Below are positions 42,171-48,083 of a stretch of 48,083 bases of DNA, one piece after another. Within the stretch, counting starts at the first letter, position 1. Each line of letters begins with the position of its first letter. The notes beneath the pieces were generated by a model. That model did no database searches. It had not been told where the DNA came from and saw only the letters and a program-made list of their open reading frames with translations. A program made the position numbers and the translations under genes. Source of the stretch: Bacteroidales bacterium (GTDB lineage: Bacteria > Bacteroidota > Bacteroidia > Bacteroidales > VadinHA17); the NCBI GenBank assembly GCA_003157015.1, contig PMIJ01000192.1, positions 1-48,083 of the forward strand, given 5' to 3'.

Positions 42171-42705
42171 AGAACATATAAGGAGAAACAGGGAAGATTT
42201 TGACAAATATGCTCCTTCTGTCAAAATCTGGAAAGGGATAAGAAGGAATCTGAAAATGGAAAAATTAAAGAGCCGGCAGTGGATTTACATTGCAGCTATG
42301 CTGGCAGTAATCCTTGGTACGGCAGTTATTTTTTTCAGACCTGTTTACCGCTGGTCCGATTCACATTCTGCGAAAAACAGTGATGAACTTTTAACCCGAG
42401 GCAGCACTCCGCTGAATGAGACTGAGACTTATTATAAGACTCTGGTTAACTCCCTTTATAAAGAGGCTGCCCCACTGCTGATAAATAATCCTGATATTAA
42501 AAGGGAACTTAATACCGATTTATCTCATATTGACAGTATTTGTACGGAGGTTAAAAAAGATCTGAAAGATAATATCTCCAACCAGGAAGTTGTTGCAGCT
42601 TTAATACAGAACTACCGCATAAAAATAAAAATTCTTGAAGATATGCTGACCGTTCTTAAGGCAAATGAAATCAATCCTGAAAAAAAGAAAAGCCATGAAA
42701 TATAA
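42157..42705 (+). CDS. Putative membrane anti-sigma factor
   Basis: 182 aa, no recognised family. A charged N-terminal part (~1-40) that could bind a sigma factor, one transmembrane helix (~43-61, 'WIYIAAMLAVILGTAVIFF'), and an extracytoplasmic helical domain (~75-182) with heptad-like charges. Position, topology and 14-bp overlap with the ECF sigma gene support an anti-sigma role; the zinc-binding HxxxCxxC motif is absent. Confidence 0.65.
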   Translation: MDNLEEHIRRNREDFDKYAPSVKIWKGIRRNLKMEKLKSRQWIYIAAMLAVILGTAVIFFRPVYRWSDSHSAKNSDELLTRGSTPLNETETYYKTLVNSLYKEAAPLLINNPDIKRELNTDLSHIDSICTEVKKDLKDNISNQEVVAALIQNYRIKIKILEDMLTVLKANEINPEKKKSHEI

Positions 42706-43780
42706 ATTTATCCTGACAGCAAGTCTGATTTTCATTATTATCTGTGAATTATCAGCACAAAATGATTCGGAAACCAGAAGTTTTATTAAGACTGTGCCTG
42801 TGGGTAAACAGACTACCCTCGAAGTGACAAATAAATATGGAACGATACAGATAACACCCTGGAACAAAGATTCCGCTTACATAAGAGCTGAGGTAAAAGC
42901 TTATTCAAAAGACCACTCAAAGTTCACCAAGATGTTCGATGGTATCTCTGTCAACATTGCTGATTCAAAATATCTTGTTACGGCTCAGACAGAGTTTTCA
43001 TCAAACATAAATACCCTGTTCGAAAGTTTTAAAGGAATGACAAGCAAAATAATTTCGTATGATTCACATATTGAGATAAACTACTTTATCAAAATACCTG
43101 ATTATCTGGACCTTAAAATTGACAATAAATATGGTGATGTCTATATGGAAGACAACACCGGAGAATTTAAAATATCAATCTCAAATGGATCTTTTAAGGC
43201 TAATTCCCTAGGTAAAAAATCATCTTTGACAATGGTCTTCTGTGATGCTAAAATAAATTCAATGGAATCAGGGAATATTGATGCATCATTCTCCGAGATC
43301 TCAATCGGGGAAGCCGGCGATCTGTCAATAAACTCCATCTCATCAAAGTACGATATTAAAAAAGCCCAAATGATTTCAGGTGAATCAAAAAGAGATAAGT
43401 TTTTCATTGAAAAAATCGGTTCCCTTCAGGGTAACGCGTATTTTACCGATTACAAAGTGAACAACCTGAGCAGAGAGCTTAACCTGACAACAAGATACGG
43501 AAGCATAAGTACTGACCTCATTGAAAAAGGGTTTGAGACGATAGATATTAATTCAGGCTATTCTGACCTGTCGTTAAATTTCGATCCGGGCTCATCCTAC
43601 AATCTGGATATCAGGTATATCAATACATTTCTTGTTCTTCCTGATAAAAATATTAAAACCGAACAAAAAGCATTGAATGAGGACAAAAAGGAGTATATCA
43701 CAACAGGAACCGTAGGCAGAAATCCGGGCAAGTCAACACTAAAAATAGATGCAACCCATGGTAATATTTATATCAAATAA
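42695..43780 (+). CDS. Secreted DUF4097-type beta-helix protein
   Basis: 361 aa from the ATG at 42695 (MKYKFILTA). Signal peptide 1-21 (ending LSAQN). The mature part is a series of beta-strand repeats with 'NKYGTIQITPW', 'NKYGDVYMEDNTGEFKISI', 'TRYGSISTDLI', the N-K-Y-G turn typical of DUF4097/adhesin-like beta-helices. Overlaps the anti-sigma-like gene by 11 bp, so the three genes form one unit. Function unknown; it may be the effector or sensor of the sigma system. Confidence 0.78.
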   Translation: MKYKFILTASLIFIIICELSAQNDSETRSFIKTVPVGKQTTLEVTNKYGTIQITPWNKDSAYIRAEVKAYSKDHSKFTKMFDGISVNIADSKYLVTAQTEFSSNINTLFESFKGMTSKIISYDSHIEINYFIKIPDYLDLKIDNKYGDVYMEDNTGEFKISISNGSFKANSLGKKSSLTMVFCDAKINSMESGNIDASFSEISIGEAGDLSINSISSKYDIKKAQMISGESKRDKFFIEKIGSLQGNAYFTDYKVNNLSRELNLTTRYGSISTDLIEKGFETIDINSGYSDLSLNFDPGSSYNLDIRYINTFLVLPDKNIKTEQKALNEDKKEYITTGTVGRNPGKSTLKIDATHGNIYIK

Positions 43781-43883
43781 TTTCCATACAGTGCAACTTT
43801 GAAATATTAATAATCTCACTAAACAAAAAATCCGGAATATATGAGAGTGATTCCATCTGATCTTTCATGTAAAGAAAACATGG

Positions 43884-45881
43884 CTATTTAGAATATCTGG
43901 AATTAAACAATTCTATTCCTTCATCGAGCCATTTTTTATACTCCCCGACATTCAGGTTGGTTGGCATCGGGTTATTCATTGGATTGCCATCGGAATCGGT
44001 TATTACATAAAGAGGCAACGCGTTTGTCTTAAACTTCGAAATCTCTAAGTCTTCATATAACTTGCCGATTGTCTTTTTCTGTTTTCCATCAACCGAAGAA
44101 ATTATCCATTCATTTTCAGGCAGTTGAGTTCTGTCATCAACATATAGTTCAATTATCACAAAGTCATCTCTGAGCCTTTGCAGGACTTCATGGTCGGACC
44201 AGACTTTAGCTTCCATCCTTTTGCAATTAGCACAGGCGTGTCCCTTGAAGTCTATCAGCACAGGTTTCTTTTGTTCTTTTGCACAGGCAAGACCCTGTTT
44301 ATAATCAAAATAGCCTTTGAGACCCAATGGCATATGAAAAATGTCGCTATACTTCGGTTCTGAACAAATCGTGCTGGCCTGCAAAGATTCAGCGACCGGG
44401 CCTGACACTGATCTGTTTTCCAAAATCATCTTCGGAAGATTGAATTCTGAGGTTTCAGCAGACGGCAGAAAAGATGAGAGTCCGTTCAACTGAGCTCCGA
44501 ATAGCCCCGGAACCATGTACACTACAAAGCTAAATACAATTATAATAAGGAATAATCTGAATACTCCTAAAGATTTAAAATCACTGTCATGTTTAAATTT
44601 CAATTTACCCATAAGATAAAAACCTAATAGTGAAAACAAGACAATCCAAACAGATACGAAGAGTGTACGGGATAATAAGCCGAGTGAATAGACGCTATCG
44701 ATGGTCATCATAAATTTCATGCTGAACGCGAGCATTATAAATCCGAGCACCACCTTTATCGAGTTCAGCCAGCTTCCTGATTTGGGTATGCTGTTCATTA
44801 TAGAGGGGAATAAGGCAAAAACAGTAAATGGCAATGCAAATGCAATTCCAAAGCCTGCCATTCCAAATGTTGGCCTTAGAACATCCCCACTTGCTGCCTC
44901 GACAAGAAGCGCACCAATTATGGGACCGGTACATGAGAATGAAACTATTACAGTTGTTAATCCCATGAAAAATGCTGCCAGAATACCTCCCTTGTCAACC
45001 CTGGAATCAGCCTTTGTCACCCAGCTATTTGGAAGCAGAATTTCAAATGCACCGAAGAATGAGACGGCAAATACAATAAATAATATAAAAAAAATTGTAT
45101 TTGGAATCCAGTGAGTGCTCAATGCGTTCGCGAATCCTGCTCCTGCACTTGTGAGTGAGACGATTATCCCCAGGGAGGCATATATCAGAACTATGGAGAT
45201 ACCAAAAACAAGTGCTTTAAAGACAGCTTTCCCTTTCACATTCTCTTCCGAACCCCGGGAGAAGAATGCGACAGTCATCGGTATCATTGGAAATACACAT
45301 GGTGTCAGTACACCTGCAAATCCTGCCAATAGGGATATCAGAAAAAATTTCAGCAATCCTCTTTCCGATTTGACCGGACCAGAAACATCTCCTGTTGTTA
45401 TATTACTTTTAATATTACCATTATTAGTCTTATCACCTATTTTTATTTCAAATTCCACATCTTTTGGAGGGGAACAGGTAGCATTATTGCACGCCATGAA
45501 ATTTACTGCGCCTTTAACGGTAAAAGAATATGCAACAGCTGTTATTTTTTGTCTGAACTCTGCTGTGTTACTGAATGTTTTTATCTTAAAGCCAAAAGCA
45601 TCATCTAGTACCTCGATCGGCTTTGTAACTTCAAAGGGTTTACCGTCGAGCTTGTAACCTGGAAACGAATCGATCCGGAAAGATGTAGGGATTGGTCCGC
45701 CGGAAGGGATATCCATAGAATAGATATGTGAATTCTTTTCAATATTGGCAGTAAAAATAAGCTCATATTGTTTCTCCCCCTTTTTCTCATAGCTGAAATC
45801 CCATGTTACCGGATCGTATATCTGAGCTGAAATGTGTGAACCAAATAGAATAAATGATATAAAAAATATAAGGTTTCTCAT
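43884..45881 (-). CDS. dsbD: Thiol:disulfide interchange protein DsbD
   Basis: 665 aa. N-terminal periplasmic domain with Cys131/Cys136, then the eight-helix membrane core (~175-465) carrying Cys195 (TPCVFPM) and Cys317 (SCTGP), then a thioredoxin-like domain with CANC at 550-553. Electrons pass from cytoplasmic thioredoxin through the core to periplasmic partners. All three Cys pairs are intact. A short gap with the CACAGAG array F separates it from the RNase E/G gene upstream. Confidence 0.93.
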   Translation of the reverse strand: MRNLIFFISFILFGSHISAQIYDPVTWDFSYEKKGEKQYELIFTANIEKNSHIYSMDIPSGGPIPTSFRIDSFPGYKLDGKPFEVTKPIEVLDDAFGFKIKTFSNTAEFRQKITAVAYSFTVKGAVNFMACNNATCSPPKDVEFEIKIGDKTNNGNIKSNITTGDVSGPVKSERGLLKFFLISLLAGFAGVLTPCVFPMIPMTVAFFSRGSEENVKGKAVFKALVFGISIVLIYASLGIIVSLTSAGAGFANALSTHWIPNTIFFILFIVFAVSFFGAFEILLPNSWVTKADSRVDKGGILAAFFMGLTTVIVSFSCTGPIIGALLVEAASGDVLRPTFGMAGFGIAFALPFTVFALFPSIMNSIPKSGSWLNSIKVVLGFIMLAFSMKFMMTIDSVYSLGLLSRTLFVSVWIVLFSLLGFYLMGKLKFKHDSDFKSLGVFRLFLIIIVFSFVVYMVPGLFGAQLNGLSSFLPSAETSEFNLPKMILENRSVSGPVAESLQASTICSEPKYSDIFHMPLGLKGYFDYKQGLACAKEQKKPVLIDFKGHACANCKRMEAKVWSDHEVLQRLRDDFVIIELYVDDRTQLPENEWIISSVDGKQKKTIGKLYEDLEISKFKTNALPLYVITDSDGNPMNNPMPTNLNVGEYKKWLDEGIELFNSRYSK

Positions 45882-45919
45882 TGCAATATTGCTTTATAGC
45901 TATTCAAATAGTTCCTTGT

Positions 45920-46016
45920 CTCTGTGGCTCTTTGTGCTTCTAAGTGGTACTCTGTGTAACAAAAGATAAGAACTGTCACAGAGTTAAATAGAGAAGCACA
46001 GAGTTTCACAGAGATA
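45920..46016. repeat. Palindromic 10-nt-word array F (CACAGAG type)
   Basis: Left arm, four exact 10-nt units: CTCTGTGGCT, CTTTGTGCTT, CTAAGTGGTA, CTCTGTGTAA (45920-45959). Right arm: CACAGAGTTA, AATAGAGAAG, CACAGAGTTT, CACAGAGATA (45977-46016), preceded by AAGAACTGT as in arrays D and E. Between the RNase E/G gene and dsbD, both on the minus strand. Confidence 0.85.
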
Positions 46017-46085
46017 ATCCCTTAAATTTTTATTATTTTCAAATACAAAAGTAATAAATCATCCTTACAAATGCCCTTGAAGTTA

Positions 46086-47645
46086 TTAGGCGAGATCTAT
46101 CTCATTATTGAAATGATCGAAGAAATGGTATTCCAGCATATGATAAGACGTAACTGCCTGGATCTTAAGCTTTATTTTATATTTGAAGTTCCATTTCCCG
46201 TAAATCGGGAAGAGACCTTTTACAAGATAAGAAGCAACAAACGGGTGAACATTCAGAATGAGTTTCCTTGTTTTTATCTTATCGACAATAAATGACAGCC
46301 CTCTCTCAAGTTCATCGGTAAAAAGTATTGTGGGTTTGGTTTCTCCTGTTCCCTGACATGAAGGGCATTTTTCATTTGTCACAATGGTCATTTCCGGTCT
46401 GACCCGCTGCCGGGTTATCTGCATCAGTCCAAATTTGGTAAGAGGAAGGATATTATGCTTTGTTCTGTCATTAGCCATAACCTCTTTTACCTTATCATAA
46501 AGTTGCTGTTTGTTCTCCTGAGATTGCATATCGATAAAATCGACAACAATTATTCCACCCATGTCTCTAAGCCTCAATTGTCTGGCAATTTCAGTTGCCG
46601 CCTCCATATTAACTTCAAGGGCATTTGATTCCTGATCATTACCCGATCTTGATCTGTTGCCACTGTTAACATCAATGACATGGAGCGCTTCAGTATGTTC
46701 GATAATCAGGTATGCGCCATGTTTGAATGAAACAGTTTTTCCAAAGAGTCCTTTTATCTGTTTATTAATTCCGAAATAGTCGAATATTGGAAGAGTGCCT
46801 TTGTAATATTTGACTATTTTTTCTTTTTCAGGTGCAATCTCTCTAATATAGGTCCTGATATCTTCGGCTAATGTTGGTTCATTGATATGAATGCTGTTAA
46901 ATGTAACATTAAGCATATCTCTGAGGATCGTCGAAGTTCTGTTCATTTCGCCGATAAACAATTTTGGCGCTTTTACCTCCTTTTTAACCGAAATGAAAGC
47001 TGATTCCCATTTTTGAACAAGTTCCCTGAGTTCAGCATCAAGGACGGCGACTTTTTTGCCTTCAGCAACAGTACGCACAATAACTCCGTAATTCCTTGGT
47101 TTAATGCTCTGAACCAGAGACTTCAGACGGTTTTTTTCTTCAACGCTCTCAATTTTTGAAGATATGGATACCTTATCAGAGTAAGGCATTAGTACGAGGT
47201 TTCGTCCGGCCAGGGAAATTTCTGAGGCGAGCCGGGGACCTTTTGTTGAAATAGGTTCTTTGGTGATCTGAACAATTACTGTCTGACCTGAGACTAAAAC
47301 ATCCGTAATCTTGCCATCTTTGTCAATATCAGGTTCCGGTTTGAACTTATGTACAGGGGGTATTTTGCCTAGTTTCTGAATGGCAGTGAGATAGTATTTG
47401 TGCTGTGTTCTGAATTGCGCACCAAGATCCAGGTAATGGAGAAAAGCATCGCGTTCGTAACCTACATTTATAAATGCAGCATTTAGTCCGGGCATGATCT
47501 TTTTTACCTTTCCAAGGTAAATATCCCCGACTGAAAATTTAATATTACGTTTTTCCTTGTTTAACTCAATTAACTGCTTGTCTTCCAACAACGCTAAAGA
47601 AACTTCGGAATCACCAACATCAATGATTAAATCCTTGTTTACCAC
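46086..47645 (-). CDS. rng: Ribonuclease E/G family endoribonuclease
   Basis: 519 aa, the short RNase G-like form. N-terminal S1 domain (~35-130; 'GDIYLGKVKKIMPGLNAAF'), RNase H-like/5'-sensor region, catalytic DNase I-like part with 'HVIDVNSGNRS' and 'IIVVDFIDM' (the two metal-binding Asp), and the Zn-link 'CPSCQG' near residue 430. Processes rRNA and degrades mRNA. It lies 120 bp downstream of the tiny basic-protein gene; a 12-bp hairpin occupies the gap. Confidence 0.93.
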   Translation of the reverse strand: MVNKDLIIDVGDSEVSLALLEDKQLIELNKEKRNIKFSVGDIYLGKVKKIMPGLNAAFINVGYERDAFLHYLDLGAQFRTQHKYYLTAIQKLGKIPPVHKFKPEPDIDKDGKITDVLVSGQTVIVQITKEPISTKGPRLASEISLAGRNLVLMPYSDKVSISSKIESVEEKNRLKSLVQSIKPRNYGVIVRTVAEGKKVAVLDAELRELVQKWESAFISVKKEVKAPKLFIGEMNRTSTILRDMLNVTFNSIHINEPTLAEDIRTYIREIAPEKEKIVKYYKGTLPIFDYFGINKQIKGLFGKTVSFKHGAYLIIEHTEALHVIDVNSGNRSRSGNDQESNALEVNMEAATEIARQLRLRDMGGIIVVDFIDMQSQENKQQLYDKVKEVMANDRTKHNILPLTKFGLMQITRQRVRPEMTIVTNEKCPSCQGTGETKPTILFTDELERGLSFIVDKIKTRKLILNVHPFVASYLVKGLFPIYGKWNFKYKIKLKIQAVTSYHMLEYHFFDHFNNEIDLA

Positions 47646-47702
47646 TTCACTATATTAATCTGAGTTAATATATTATCAGTCACATCAGATGTACTGATAC
47701 AA

Positions 47703-47734
47703 TAAACCTAAAGACCATCAGATCTTTAGGTTTA
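47703..47734. terminator. 12-bp stem-loop between the small basic protein and rng
   Basis: TAAACCTAAAGA (47703-47714) pairs perfectly with TCTTTAGGTTTA (47723-47734), 8-nt loop. On the minus strand only TTTATTG follows, so termination would be weak; it may instead be an RNase E/G processing or autoregulation site in the leader of rng. Confidence 0.5.
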
Positions 47735-47765
47735 AATATTTGATGAATGACCACTTACTGATCTG

Positions 47766-47855
47766 CTACTTCTTTTTATGTCTGTTCTTCCGCAAACGTT
47801 TCTTACGTTTGTGAGTGGCCATTTTATGTCTTTTTCTTTTTTTACCGCTTGGCAT
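47766..47855 (-). CDS. AURKAIP1/COX24-domain small basic protein (ribosome-associated)
   Basis: 29 aa, too short for usual gene finding but unmistakable: it begins MPSGKKRKRHKM and ends KNRHKKK, over half Lys/Arg/His, with an internal 'ATHKRKKRLRKN'. This matches the conserved tiny Bacteroidota protein annotated with the AURKAIP1/COX24 domain, related to mitochondrial mS38 and actinobacterial bS22, a 30S ribosomal protein. It starts 6 bp after the HU stop and is followed by rng. Role as a ribosomal protein is from family knowledge. Confidence 0.85.
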   Translation of the reverse strand: MPSGKKRKRHKMATHKRKKRLRKNRHKKK

Positions 47856-47861
47856 AGAGAA

Positions 47862-48083
47862 TTATTTCTTAACGTGTGATTTTACTTTGGTTATGAAAGA
47901 TTTTGCCGGCTTGAAAGCTGGAATATTGTGGGAAGGAATAATAATGGTAGTATTCTTGGAAATATTCCTGGCTGTTTTCTTGGCTCTTTTCTTTACTATG
48001 AAGCTCCCAAAACCCCTGAGATAAACGTTACTACCTTTTACCATAGAATCTTTTACAGTTTCCATTAAGGCTTCAACAGTTTT
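47862..48083 (-). CDS. HU family DNA-binding protein (5' end outside the window)
   Basis: 73 residues visible; the frame is open to the window edge, so the N-terminal ~20 residues lie beyond 48083. An internal Met codon at 48065 is not the start because the upstream codons read KTVEAL, the normal helix of HU. 'VYLRGFGSFIVKKRAKKTAR' and 'PAFKPAKSF' are the DNA-binding arm and C-terminal signature. Histone-like nucleoid protein, cytoplasmic. Confidence 0.9.
   Translation of the reverse strand, partial: KTVEALMETVKDSMVKGSNVYLRGFGSFIVKKRAKKTARNISKNTTIIIPSHNIPAFKPAKSFITKVKSHVKK

Noticed and set aside
6489..46016. CRISPR array or simple tandem repeat as explanation of the CACAGAG/CACAAAGG blocks
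   Set aside because: Repeats are 10 nt, spacers are 2-3 nt and arms are mirrored; there are no cas genes and the copies are scattered over 40 kb.

Overview
The window reads as one stretch of a Bacteroidota chromosome, most likely an uncultured anaerobic or microaerophilic member of the Bacteroidales/Marinilabiliales side of the phylum. The evidence is an AT-rich sequence, several -7 boxes of the Bacteroidota form TAnnTTTG, the block nadK / beta-barrel / DUF6089 / uppS / bamA / two ompH genes, an L25/Ctc protein with an Ala-rich tail, a 29-residue AURKAIP1/COX24-type basic protein between an HU gene and an RNase E/G gene, and 2-oxoacid:ferredoxin oxidoreductase plus two late futalosine-pathway menaquinone genes. 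There is no rRNA, tRNA, insertion sequence, prophage or CRISPR array that I can see. This placement is inference from gene content; no search was run.

Layout. 0.1-6.5 kb: secreted regulatory-domain protein, nitroreductase, Fe-type superoxide dismutase, mqnD-mqnB (menaquinone), an overlapping pterin pair (PTPS-type enzyme and GTP cyclohydrolase I), fabD and an OsmC protein. 6.6-15.9 kb: a four-gene minus-strand operon in which korA and korB are followed by two giant paralogues (1148 and 991 aa). These join receiver-like domains to a PPDK/PEP-synthase-type ATP-grasp and a conserved C-terminal domain, without the usual phosphohistidine swivel or PEP domains. 16.3-24.6 kb: murI, two OmpH chaperones, bamA, uppS, two outer-membrane proteins, nadK and a CBS protein, i.e. 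the envelope assembly block. 24.7-33.0 kb: pdxJ, an esterase, a DEDD exonuclease, a uridine kinase pseudogene with an internal deletion, manA, a YwqK-like lipoprotein, engB, prs, rplY, pth and hslR. 33.2-39 kb: acyltransferase, SDR, double-VOC protein, M19 dipeptidase lipoprotein, LysE exporter. 39-48 kb: DMT transporter, lnt, an ECF sigma / membrane protein / DUF4097 triad, dsbD, an RNase E/G gene, the tiny basic protein and HU (cut by the window edge).

The two most interesting signals are (i) the kor-linked receiver/ATP-grasp pair, which looks like an undescribed sensory or phosphotransfer module tied to 2-oxoacid metabolism, and (ii) six intergenic palindromic arrays built from 10-nt words (CACAGAG or CACAAAGG plus filler). 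Most have two arms of about four words that are reverse complements of each other, and all lie at gene 3' ends. Related-looking arrays with different word lengths occur at 27.3 and 33.0 kb, and a GC-rich 87-90 nt tandem repeat occurs at 38.0 kb.
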